Below the pieces are notes generated by a model. The model worked only from the letters and a program-made list of their open reading frames with translations. It was not told where the DNA came from and did no database searches. A DNA stretch of 64,000 nucleotides from Blastomussa wellsi (Eukaryota; Cnidaria; Anthozoa; Scleractinia; Plerogyridae). The stretch lies in the NCBI GenBank assembly GCA_947652115.1, contig OX393569.1, forward strand, positions 16,279,508 through 16,343,507. Direction: 5' to 3'. A program made the position numbers and the translations under genes. Each line of letters begins with the position of its first letter. Positions within the stretch are counted from its first letter, which is position 1. This document shows, in pieces, positions 1 through 29,700 of this stretch.

Positions 1-14
1 TTAAGTATCTTTAC

Positions 15-871
15 TTTGCCATATTTCCAGGTTTCGTTGTAAAGTTTGGAGTACATCCACACCTACGATATGAAAAAGCTATTAAAGATTTCGTCGCTAA
101 AGGGAACAAAGCTAGGGATACGAAGTATGACCTCCAATCTACCACGCCTAGGAATAAGTGACTTCACCAATTCGAGTCTTGTAAACTTTGGAACATGATT
201 TTTTTTAAAAAAAACTATATTTATTTTTATGTTATGTTTCATGTTAGTTGCTTGAAGTTGGTTTATGTGGTATAAACTGAAGTTCCCATAGTGTCATGAT
301 CAACTGTTGATCATCCAATCAGAAATAAGGATCCTCTTTTTTAACCAATCAGGAACGAAACCTGACAAGTGCAAGTTCTGATTGGCTCGTTCGGTATGAC
401 ACGACTAACCTGTCTGCCTTCAAGCCAGCCGTACTTAGAATCATCGTAAACTTTGCCATCTCGGCCGAGACAAACGTAGTAACCCCTGCAATGCAATAAG
501 CAACAACTCGAGTGGTTTTCATTTACTATTAAAAAATTCATTTACTATTAAAAAGCTTATGCCAATTTTACTCAGTAAAGGATCCGCCGGGTTAAAGACT
601 TTCGTCGCATGTTCAGTGAGCCCAGCTTTTTCAAATTTATTGTTCCAAATTGGTCTCAGTCGTTCCTAATTTCAACCATCATTGTTTCATTTTGGTTTCT
701 TCTTGCCTCTTTGCTGTTTTGCTCGCATAGTCAAGTATTTGTGTAATTTTGTTTCATCAACTAGGTTGATGATGTGAATTGGCCACCGTAAAGAGCTAGC
801 TCTTGAATCTCTTTACGGTGGCCAATTCACATTATCAACCTAGTTGATAAAACCAAATTATATTGTTATAC

Positions 872-916
<45 letters not shown>

Positions 917-3578
917 CTATTCATTAAGTATTTGTGGTTGTCTTTGGTTAACGGTAATTTCTTGGAAGCCAAAAGGGAGTAAGGCTACTCAAAACTGGAT
1001 TGAGAAGGATCACAAAATTTGGAATTATGCTCTTTTGGAGAAACGGAACGTTGTTAATCAGGTCAATTTGTAAGTGGACATGGAGCATTATTCATTATCA
1101 TTCAAGTAAATACTCTTAACTGTGAATTGACTCCTAACTGAAAAAAACAAATGGCGTAAAAATATCCGAAACGTGACCTGTAGTAAGGTGAGGGCCTTGA
1201 TGGGGTTTACTGTTAAGTGTTATAGGCCCGACATTTTACTGTTAAGTGTTATAGGCCCGACATTTTACTGTTAAGTGTTATAGGCCCGACATTTTACTGT
1301 TAAGTGTTATAGGCCCGACATTTTACTGTAAAGTGTTATAGGCCCGACATTTTACTGTAAAGTGTTATAGGCCCGACATTTTACTGTTAAGTGTTATAGG
1401 CCCGACATTTTACTGTTAAGTGTTATAGGCCCGACATTTTACTGTTAAGTGTTATAGGCCCGACATTTTACTGTTAAGTGTTATAGGCTCGACATTTTAC
1501 TGTAAAGTGTTATAGGCCCGACATTTTACTGTTAAGTGTTATAGGCCCGACATTTTACTGTTGAGTGTTATAGGCCCGACATTTTACTGTTAAGTGTTAT
1601 AGGCCCGACATTTTACTGTAAAGTGTTATAGGCTCGACATTTTACTGTAAAGTGTTATAGGCTCGACATTTTACTGTAAAGTGTTATAGGCCCGACATTT
1701 TACTGTTAAGTGTTATAGGCCCGACATTTTACTGTTAAGTGTTATAGGCCCGACATTTTACTGTTAAGTGTTATAGGCCCGACATTTTACTGTTAAGTGT
1801 TATAGGCCCGACATTTTACTGTTAAGTGTTATAGGCCCGACATTTTACTGTTAAGTGTTATAGGCCCGCCATTTTACCATAAAGTGTTTTAGGCCCGACA
1901 TTTTACTGTTAAGTGTTATATTAAAAGCGCCCATAATGTCAAAAACAAATTTTCGCTCATCTAATTCTACATTTCACCAAATGAACTTCTGCAAAAAAAT
2001 TTTTCGATTTGGATAAAACGCAATTTTTTTTTTACGAATTTTTACAAAGTTCAAAATTCTATTTTCTTGCGGTCGACCCCTGCCGCTGATCACAAGAGTA
2101 ACGTGCTCAAAATGACCACGTGACTGATATCTGTGACGTAGGTTCAGGAACCTTCCTTGACCTTTAGTGAAAAAATACACACGTCGTGTGAGGGTCGTTT
2201 ACGATATCGGTAAGCTTTATTACGTGTCCTAAATGGAGACAACTGTGAAGCAAAATTCTCACTTGTTTTCAAGTCACGACCCAAATCACGTGTTCCTGAA
2301 CCTACGTCACGACTCACTTCAAACCGAGGAAAACTGGTGCTAATGGTGGACCAAAATGGCCGCAAATTTGAATGTAAAAATTGCGTTTAATCCAAATCGA
2401 AAAATTTTTTCGCAGACGTTCATTATGTGAAATGTAGAATTAGATGAGCGAAAAACTAATTTTGACATTATGGGCACTTTAATATCTGTTATATAAGAAA
2501 TTACAGTTAAGTGTTACAATGTATCCTAAATACTGAATAAAGCAATAAAAGTTGAAAAGTAAATCTACAGAAAAGAAGTTGTTGAGAAATTTTTCAATGC
2601 CAAAAATCACTATGTTGAAGAAAAGTACATTCCAGAGGGAAATTTTAAGACTCTTTTAAGATAATCTGTGCTTCACATCACGCTTTTAAAGCCAGGGTAA
2701 TTGCTAAAAATAGGGTAAGGGTAATGATTAATATATCAGACCCCCCAGTCTAGGCCCTCTAAGTTACTACAGAAATCTTGCATAATAAGCGTAATTATTG
2801 TTCATACTGACATGAATCGCATTCTTCAACCATATTGGACATGACGAACTAAAATTATCAAGCCTTTATGAATTTGTAATAATAAAGCGAGTCAGATCTC
2901 TGAACAATATTAATCAGCTATATCTACTCAAATCAATATGATATAGTAACGTCATTTTCACCGTATTAAAATTGTGTGAGATTTTGACAGCAACAATATC
3001 TATACTTCAGAACGAAGAAAGGATTGTAATGCGAGTTCAGTGGTGGCAATTTGATTTGCCATAGCAATGCCTAGCTAGTTCAAGATTTGGCATTCCATCT
3101 TGAATTTAAAGATTTAACTCGTAACAGTCATAAAATTTGTCAAACTGAACTTTCACTTTATGTTAAAGTTAAATGTGAAATTTTCAATTAAAATTTGTTA
3201 CGTAAAACAAATTTTAATTAATCACTGCAAGATTCAATGCCCGTCAAATCACGCACAACCAGCGCACAGTATGAACACTCAACATGAATCGAAGACCGAA
3301 ATATAAACCATCACAACATTGTGATTGCCAGTTGCGCTGGGCATGACACATGGAATAAATTGCCTTAATTAAAAACAACTAACTAATGATATAAGGCGGT
3401 CTTGACGGCCTTTTGTTTCGGTTGGTAAATCATCCATATCTGTTAAAAAAAATCAAATAATCCTCTCCTACCCATTTCTTTTATCGCCGGAGTTATCCAG
3501 CCAGAAGTTGATAGTTCTATCGAGTTCCTCTTCCATTCTGGCCAAGTAGTTCTCAAGTTTGTCGCGAAAGACGCTCAT
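15..3578 (-). CDS. RENBP: N-acylglucosamine 2-epimerase (RENBP-like), 5' part; gene continues off the left edge
   Basis: Three spliced exons: 3472-3578 (ATG at 3578, 35 codons plus 2 nt), 410-485 and 15-62. All have GT-AG borders and the joined frame stays open. The product begins [15 protein letters not shown], continues through [17 protein letters not shown] and KYGWLEGRQ, then [12 protein letters not shown]. These line up with the start of animal renin-binding protein / GlcNAc 2-epimerase (GGFFTCLGREGRVYDD, GRQVWMYCRLY). The family interconverts N-acetylglucosamine and N-acetylmannosamine in the cytosol with an (alpha/alpha)6 barrel; only the first helices are in this window. The donor after exon 3 is AAA|GTAAAG. 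Intron 1 (486-3471) is 3 kb and filled with a minisatellite and a foldback element. Family identity is secure from three collinear exons. Activity cannot be judged because the catalytic region is outside the window. Confidence 0.92.
733..936 (-). mobile_element. Short Penelope-derived insertion (copy 1), in RENBP intron 1
   Basis: The minus strand starts at the boundary GAGGGGGTAAG and runs through a remnant of Penelope GIY-YIG upstream coding sequence (complement of 845-918). It then enters a palindromic tail containing GGTGGCCAATTCACATTATC and its inverted copy (about 755-845). The flanks carry an imperfect direct repeat AAGTATTTGTG at 733-743 and 926-936, the probable target-site duplication. 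The hammerhead-like core seen in the other copies is deleted at the palindrome centre. The same boundary sequence occurs in three other insertions in this window. Confidence 0.7.
1209..1920. repeat. 29-bp minisatellite, about 24.6 copies
   Basis: Head-to-tail repeats of a 29-bp unit containing GTTATAGGCCCGACATTTTA. Units differ mainly at two sites (GTTAAG or GTAAAG; GGCCCG or GGCTCG), so the array is highly homogenised. It lies in RENBP intron 1. A degenerate unit (ACAGTTAAGTGTTA) reappears beyond the foldback element at about 2505, so that element inserted at the edge of the array. Confidence 0.95.
1921..2482. mobile_element. Foldback MITE with long terminal inverted repeats
   Basis: The left end TTAAAAGCGCCCATAATGTC is matched in inverted orientation by GACATTATGGGCACTTTAA at 2464-2482. 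The arms extend about 100 bp (ATCTAATTCTACATTTCAC and its complement). A second inner inverted repeat, GTGACGTAGGTTCAGGAAC and its complement, sits near 2133 and 2292, so most of the element can fold on itself. There is no coding capacity. TA-rich flanks (TTATA / TATCTG) hint at a short target duplication, but I cannot fix its length. Superfamily unassigned. Confidence 0.8.
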
Positions 3579-6500
3579 GTTTGCCGCACTTCTAAAATGG
3601 ACAAGCTCTGCAGAATTCAGATTTTTGAAATAAGTTAAATTCTTCAACAAAACAATTAACAGGTCCGCACTTTTAAACAACCTCAACGGCCGTGGGAACT
3701 TTTCACACAAGACTGTGTTGTTTTGAAAAAAACGGGCCAGACTTAAGATCAGTTCTCAGAGCTGTAGTCTCTTTAGTAACACATATATCTCTTATAGCCC
3801 GCAAATTAACTTACAATTGTCGGTTTCGCAGTAAATAACCACAAAATTGACTCTTATCCGGTCTAGCTGGGACTTCGTTTAATATTCCTTGTACTATGGT
3901 CGAGAATAAAACCATAAATGACCTTTTCAGAAAAAAAAAAAACAATAACACTTAGACGAGTGTACAAAAAATGTTTTATGCTGACCCCGAAAGAAACTAA
4001 CATGTAATCACACGAACATTCAGTATATTCCACAGACAAATATATTATTCTAAAAGCGAGGAAAGCGATATTCGGTTAAGTAGTAACAGTATTGAAAAAA
4101 TCAACCCTTCTAGAATAACGTAAGTAGCTGTTCAAAGAATGCGGTTGTTTACAATGGAAATTTGGACAAAAATCCAATCTTGAGGCGCGCGAAAGTACGT
4201 TCTTCACGCGATCTTTGTGGAATGTAAACTGTTTGTCCCGCACGCTGATCATGAGTGAATCCTGTATTAATATTTTCGGAGTTTTAACAATGACTTAAAC
4301 GAACAAGAACCAAAATTGAAACATGTTAAAGAAATAAAATGCAATTTTGCCCTTCACTGAAAGCGCGCTATTTCACACAAGTTCACGAAAAGCGAATATT
4401 TGTAATCTTACGTAAAAGCAAGAACATTTGTGGAAACTATTTCTAAACGTGTACAAAGATAACACCAGATTACAATTTAACTCGATCTGTTACACGAGAT
4501 CATAAGTGCAATATGTTTCCAATAATTGAATAGTTTTGGCTTAAATATTATATGAATGATTTTTTTTGTCAAAAGGTTAACTGCAGCTCTACAGCATCGA
4601 GAGACAGATTTGTAAATTACAAAGAATTGCATGGCTTTTGAAACATTTTGGGCTTAAAAGTAGAATTCCCTTCTGTTGAGGCAGCCTCCTGTACAAGAAC
4701 TGCATCATTGAAGCCACTACTTTAGAACTTTTAGCAGAACTTTTTTGCCAACAAGCAACCTTTGCGCAAAACTTCTCTTTACATTTACAGCACCCACCGA
4801 ACTATACGATTGTTTGCAAGCTTGAGTTTTAACTTACCTCTTAATTAATTTTCTGTTAACGCTTTAGTAAGAAAGGTAGCGAAGGCAGTAGAACGGAGTA
4901 GTTGGACGCGCCTTGAGACGTTAGCTACGAATTACAGTGACGAGGCGAGCGAATAAGATTAAAGACTGTGATATTGGGCTGTTATTACACGATGCGGTCA
5001 ATACGGGTTTCTAATTTCATAGCATGTATGGTAATTATAGCACAACCGACTCATGCCCTTGAGCTGTTTTTAATGCGGGGCTCAAAACAATTGACCTGCC
5101 CGTTTGGTACTAAGTCAAGTGTAACCGTAAGTTGCGGAGAGTCGATGAAAAACTTATTTCACTTTCAAAGCGTGCTATAAGAGTTTGTACGAGAGTTTGC
5201 ATAGATTTATAATTTAGCTGAAAATATCTCTTTTTTCCTTTGAAAAGCTGCAATAAAGTTTTAAGAGTCCATTTTTGGCCTTTCTAGAGCTTTTGAAAGC
5301 CATAGGCGCGATTTTCATTCCAACGGTCTCTTCACACAGTTTACTGAGCCCCTCCCAGGGGGGGGGGGGTGCATGTTCCCAAGATCCCTTAACCTTTTTG
5401 GATTTTATCCCTTGTTCCCCATTACTAAAACCCCTTGTTCCCAAAAATGATCCCAACAATCTAGTCAAGAGTTCCCCTGTTCCCTGAAAATAATTTGAAA
5501 ATATCCCCTGTTCCCTGAAAATAAATACTACAGTTCCCGTGTTCCCTAAAACCCCTGGGAGGGGCTCTTTACTAAGAAGTGTTCAAACGAACTCTGTCGT
5601 ACAGCATGAGCTCAAAATACAAAAGAAAGTTCCCTGGTTCACCGTGTTTTGAAATAACTTGATCAGTATTACCCGTAAAAGAAGCTAAGCACGTGCAGAT
5701 GATTCTTGCTTTTTCAAGCCTTTCCACAGAAATTTAGTTCTACCTTCGCCATCGTTAGCCATCCTCACTTTCAAATTGACTCTTGTCATTTGTTAAATAC
5801 TGTTTTACAAAACTCAGTTCGTTACTGTGGGATCTCCATAGTGAACTGCTAGCAAAGAGGTGTATGTTTACTAAAATGTTCATGCAGACCACGTTTCTAA
5901 CGTTAGATAGCTTTTTCACTACTCCATAAAGCTTTTAAACCAACTAAAGATGTTTGGTTAAAGAGACTAAACCCACTTGTCAAGGGACTAAACTAACTTT
6001 GTTATAAAAGTTTCTCTTTGTTGCGAATTCTTCAATCAACTCATTTGAACCAATTCCTGGGATAAAGGTGCTCTCCTGTATAAAAATGCTTAAAATGAAT
6101 TCATGAAAATATAATTAAAAAAGAGACAAAGGAACTATTGCAAGTAGCTTCCAAAAAGTTAAACTATACTTGCTGATGTTGTTGTTTTAAAGTTTGCAAC
6201 TGTTTACAAGCCTTCTAGCATTTTAGAAGGCTTTGTAGTTTTGCGGATTTAGTATTCATTCCAGTGGGCTCGTTCTTTCTTGCACGCGGGGCAAACAGTA
6301 AAAAAGAAAACGCCCCGTAAAATGTGGCCTAAAATGTTTAGTTGTTTGGGTAGAAAAATATTGATACCCATCGATGTAAAACTATGGGCTGAAAGGATAT
6401 CGGTTTTGATCTCGAGTTATGGCTGTTATTATAAGAGAAAAAAAATATAATTTAGACAAATAAGATAGGGCGAGGAGACCTCCTTTTATAATTAGAAATG

Positions 6501-8973
6501 ATAGCGAAACAGGAGTGCGTTTAGATGTACAAATCCTTGAAGTGTTTACATCGTAGCACTGACTGAACTCAGTCTTCCCGTTAACATGTATGTCACAAGT
6601 AAGTAACTGATACTATAAAGTTCAGAAACCCAAGGAGCAATATGACCATGAGCGAAGGCTCTGCCCGTCCCGTCCTGTCCCATCCCGCCCCGTTTCCTTT
6701 TTGCAGAGTCCCGCTTTCCAAGCTTTGCTGCATGAACGTTATGCTGCCCAATATCTACGGTCCCTCATCTTCCCGCCCTCCCGGTGGGTCTGTCCCCTCT
6801 TGTCCGACGTTTATGGGGGCAGGTTGGCAAAGCTGCAAATAGCTTGTTTGCACCTTAACGCAATAACTAACCTTGTGCAGACTTTCGTGGCCTCAAATTG
6901 TAGAATTTCTTGCCTGATCGAGCCGTTGTGTGACTTAAAAGATTATCTTTTAACTGGTTTCGAGTTACACGTTTGCTTCGTACAGCACTGCCTTTCGTGA
7001 TCTTATACGATTTCCACTTTCTTCCTTGCTCTCGTCCTTTCGGCCAATATTTAAAGGGAATAAAAGAATAAGATTGACGGTTATGAATATATACTTGACG
7101 GTATATCGTTGCCAAAAGGTGCAAAACGAGCAACCCCTGTATTTGAATTGTCTCGAGGAGGTAGACAGGCCAAACAGCTGGGAGAAAAACGGGCCACTTG
7201 GGTGTCAGTTTTTTATTGTTTCTTAACTGCCTGGGTAGCAAAGATTATAGAAAGGTAGCCTTCTTCAAATGCCGACACATAAACTTCAGGTTGAATAAAC
7301 AAAGCATTTTGCTTTGGAGACGAAGAGTGTGGCGGGATGCGGGATATACGCTTTGGGGTCGCCCATACATATTAAAACTATTAAAAATATATTTCTACTG
7401 GAAAGAAAGCAATGGATGTGTACACAATACCTGGGACTATTGTAGGTGCCATCTTTAGCTGGTTTGATTGGCTTCAGGACAGTGGAGAACTCTTTCCCAC
7501 TGAAGTCTTCACCTTCGTATTGCGTGATGTCTCACGTTTAATCTCGCGTGACTCCCGGCGGGGACTGCTAAAATACCGGGAAGGCTCCTCCCCGGGGTCA
7601 AAACAAACCTTATGTATTGCATTTGACAGAGAACAGGACCCTTTCACGTACGTTTGATAAAAAATGGAAAGACTTTCTCATACCTGCAGTGGGAGTGCTT
7701 CATCTAGTTTTGAATACCTCCCTAGCAAGCATGTATTAATTCGCTCTGTTCAAAATGTTTTGAAATGACTTTTAGATGCCTTCGAGGCAGTTGTCCCTGC
7801 ACGTTTTATGTTCCAACAAAAGCCCTACCCTTTTATACTGATGTGTCACCCCGGGGTGTCCCTCGAGTCCAAGATTTCAAAAGTATTTATGTTCAACCAC
7901 AACATTTTTAAAACAAACAAAATCCAAGCTTCATATATGACGTTTTATTGTTTGTTCACCCATGCATATTAAAAAATATAAAGACAATCTTTTTTCCTTT
8001 GGATTCTGTTATCTACAGTAACCGAATGTATAACTGGTTTATAAATTAACCCTTTATAACCATTTCAAGGAAATTACTTAATTGGCCATTTCACAAAAAT
8101 TCAGATTGAAAAGATTACAAAACCCTTCTTATATACAACTAGAAAGGAAAACTGCAGCTTTTAAGCAATATTATACAAGTCTACGTACAGATGGATCAAT
8201 TATGCCTTAGTTCAACTAAACATATTTAGACCTAACAATAGACTGATCATTTGTTCTTTGATTTTTATAAACGTTATTCATACAATGATTGTTCAAATAC
8301 CTTAAGTTAATATAGAAACCACAGCTAAATTTTAAACCGACTTCTTTACACCATTGTACAGTGAATAAATAGATCTGTGTTTTCATATACAGTACGGACA
8401 GAATCCCGAATCTTTTTGGCTTTTTATACATTTTTTTACATTTTCAATATTTTAGGATTTTTCTTTGTCATTTATTTATCTTTACAACCCTTAATAAAGT
8501 CCTCAGGACAGCACCTGAATAGTTAAAATAGAAATATAGAAAAATGTCCGGGGTATATATTTTCGTGACGTTCTACTAAAAAAGTCAGATATTTCTATTT
8601 CTCAAAGCAATGCACCAGGCAAAATGCAAACACTTACAATATAAATAACTAGCGGGCAGAGAAAAATTTCCAGTTGCTTTAAATTGGCTCAATAATAAGA
8701 AGAGCAGTGCTTCGGTAGTTTGTCAAAACTCCTTCTGAATATCCTTCCAATTTAGCTGTTAGAGCTAGTGAAAGACTAAGCTGTCATCTCTGAAGAACTT
8801 AACCAAAGTTTCTCATGAAATAAGAGATATTATTTTAACATTATATTATTTGTTTTGTCAATTTTAGAACAAGCTAGTAGCTGTTAACCAATATATTTAT
8901 TTTGTCCATTGCATGAGTTGGAGCTTCCACTTGAAGGGTCATATAAGATACCTGAAGATTCGTCAGGTCGTCC
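3579..8973. other. Intergenic region between RENBP and BCAS3
   Basis: This stretch lies upstream of RENBP and downstream of BCAS3. Apart from a 222-bp MITE at 5346-5567, a C-rich low-complexity patch near 6665-6700 and a run of 10 G at about 5358-5368, I see no gene, RNA or repeat that I can name. Short open frames have no recognisable similarity and no splice-site support. A TTTATT near 8893 (AATAAA on the minus strand) lies about 80 bp past the BCAS3 stop and is a plausible polyadenylation signal. Confidence 0.6.
5346..5567. mobile_element. 222-bp MITE with GAGCCCCTCCCAGGG termini
   Basis: The left terminus GAGCCCCTCCCAGGGG is mirrored by CCCCTGGGAGGGGCTC at the right. A 6-bp direct repeat TTTACT flanks it at 5340-5345 and 5568-5573, consistent with a target-site duplication. 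The interior has repeated phrases such as CCCCTTGTTCCC and CCCCTGTTCCCTGAAAATA. No coding capacity. Confidence 0.8.
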
Positions 8974-26710
<17,737 letters not shown>

Positions 26711-29700
26711 CGTTTAGAGCTATGGAAAGCTCTTTGTGATCTTCAGAACTGAAGATGAGTAAGCTGGATAGCTTCTATGCTCAATTTTTCTCACGTTTCC
26801 ATCGTCGTTTCTTCATACCGCTCCTTTGAACATCATTTCTGATGACCAAAACTCTGTTTTGGCGCTGCGTTACGTCAGAAAAAAACATTGTTTATCTGCC
26901 TCGTTATCATTGTTTTGGAGAGAGTCCTGGGTCGAAACTTTTAACATATGCCTTCTAGTCCAGACTGAGATCGTTATAATTTTTATTGTTCTTTACATCT
27001 TTAATTGTGGAAGGTTTTGCTAGTAAAGGTGGAAAATAAGGCATGCAATCAAAGTGAAGCCATTTCTGGACAGTTTTCAAAATGAACTAAGCTTATAAGT
27101 GTCATACCGTATTATCACCCAGGGTCACGAAAACGGTTATTAAGAGACAGCTTCATGCTTAGGATGCAAACCTCCAATAATTTAGCTTCCAATACAATGG
27201 TTTCAAAACTGACACAAGACTTTGATTATTTTTTTCGGTTTCGTAGTTCATGTGGGAATCCACAGGAGACCAAGGTTTTGTTGACGTCAAAGGGTGACGT
27301 CAGCGCTTTCTCAAATTAAACTGAGCCAGAAAAGTTGCGATGCCAGATCGAAACAGATTTGAGGATTTAGCCTGTATCGTCCAATTTTTGGGGTTGACAG
27401 TCAGTATCAGTCAGTCAAGCTTACTTGATCTTTTGCATAAATCATAAGTGGTTTGACTCGGTTGAGTAATAATAGGCGATCCTGTCGACGCGAGAATTTC
27501 AGTGTCAAACAATAAGTAAATTTAAAAAAAAATTGGTTCAGGAAAGGGGGGGTCCGGACCCCCCGACCCTCCCCCTGGATGGCTGGACTGGTCTAGACAG
27601 AGCAAACTACTTAATGATCTCAAATACGGTGGCTTTGTTTCAATCCAGTTTGACCAGTATAAGATTGTAAGACACTTTCAACTGAAAACACTGGAAATGC
27701 ACAGGGGATACTACCCAAAGAAAGTGCCCTTTCTGTTGGCTTACTGAGCTTCTCGACCAATCACAAAGTTAGCACCCAAATGCTTCGAAATGCTTGTTTT
27801 GTCGAAAAATGAGAAACAAAGTGAAAGTGTTATTCACCGGTTAGACAGAGTCGTGTAAAGGTTCCGATGAAATAAAGTCGTGTCAGAGGGGGATAAATGA
27901 AATTCGAGGCGAGACAAAGTAAAAGGGTCATTTATTTCTGACACAGGACCGTTTGAGTCCAATAACAATGGCAAAGTGGGTGGCACCCACACATGTCAAA
28001 CGTGAGGTCTCTCATGAATGGCTGGATATCCCGGAAAACAATAAAACAAAAACAGGAACAATTCCCCTAGCCCTCAAAACCATAGAAACTGCATGGTTCA
28101 TACAGGACCTTTAAAGGACAAATCACATTTTTTCAAGGCCTTGGTTTCCGCTAAATTTGACATAAAGAAAAATTTCCCGTCCGTCCATACTGCGCTATCT
28201 CCGCTTGCAATGTTTGTAACTGACGGCTCACAAGGAACGCCAAATAACAGCAATGAACTATGCAGCAAACAACACGTGAACAAAACACTGTTCTGCGCGA
28301 TGTTTCAAGCTAAAAAATTGTGTCCAAGTTTCAAAGTTTCCTTGTGTTATTTGTTAATGAAGTTTTATTTATTCAAGGGGCTTTCGATAAGATTCAAGGT
28401 CTACTGGGAAAAATTCAAGGACTTCTGTAAATTTTCCAATTTTCAAGGACTTTTCAAGGAGTTTATATTATTTCAAGGACTTTTCAAGACCTGTGCGAAC
28501 AATGAACTGTTGAGCAGTAGAGAGCTGCTGCACTGCCGAAAAATGTCGCAAGTTGCACACCGTGAGGGCATCGAAATTTTTACTGAAAATAATCTAACGC
28601 TCCAAGTTGATAACTCACTTAAACACTATCTTGCATTCATAGCTATTGTAAAGTTCTTTATCAATGAACTGCTGGTTTTCTCTTTTACTTGATTTTTTAA
28701 CTATTTATGACGCATGTCCGTACAAATTGGTGATGACGCTTTTTACAACTGCACGAATTAAGACCTTGCAAAATCTTACTTTGTAATTCCAGGGCGCTTA
28801 ATTGCAGCTGGTCATGCAATCTTCTCTCCTCGCGTAATTCGTGGGTGAGGAAAGAGATACCAGGCCAAAGAACATCTGCGTTGTAGCCTAACAACTGCTA
28901 CTACTAACCTTTCACTTTACTGGTTTGAAGTACCCATAATGAAACCAAATTGATCGGTAGCTTATTTTTAACCTTTCCAGTAAACGGTTGTCGTATTCAT
29001 AATTTTCATTGACGCCTAACCGGGGTACTGTCCTGTTTTCTTGAGCAAGATACTTAATTCTAATAGCGCCGCTCTCCACCCACGTAAATAAATAAATGTT
29101 GTATTATCTAACGCATGATCGGATTGGATATATAATCGTTTTGCATGAGGGAATATAACACGGTTACCATCGTATGATCAAATTTTAGAAAAGAAATAGC
29201 AAACTGCAGCTTCTGATTTACTATCCCCGATAACAACACTGGAGAACGTTTGGGAGAAATCAGAAATATCAATGTGGACTTTCCAACTTTCTTCGTATTT
29301 GCATCAGGCAATACAAACGTGCTCGCTAAATCGACAGTGATAGTAGAGACCACGCCCATTTTCTATTGTTTTAAATTTAATAAGTTTTCAATATAATTTC
29401 TTGAAAATCTCAAGGAAACACTGTTGCAAGCATTGCCTTCCAGAGTCATTTCCTTGGTGCGCAAACCGGGAAACGTTCACTTTGTAAAAGTACTGTTCAT
29501 GAAAACATCTTTTGCTTCTTGGAAACAAAATTTGCTTCAACAGCAAATGTTGATTGTGTGCGCAAAACGCTTCAGTTTCGCAACAATGTTAGCTATATTA
29601 CTTCCAATGTTTATTTTCATTATTTGTATCCATGTTTGTAAAGTTACATCTGTTTGTTATTACTTTCTATAGCGATTATTACAACTATCAAAATAACCTA

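Noticed and set aside
1209..1920. Regular 29-bp repeats that could look like a CRISPR array
   Set aside because: There are no spacers; units are directly head to tail, and the sequence is animal intronic DNA.
28093..28692. 199-codon frame on the plus strand
   Set aside because: It overlaps a CAAGGACTTTTCAAGG dispersed repeat and has no recognisable domain or splice context.
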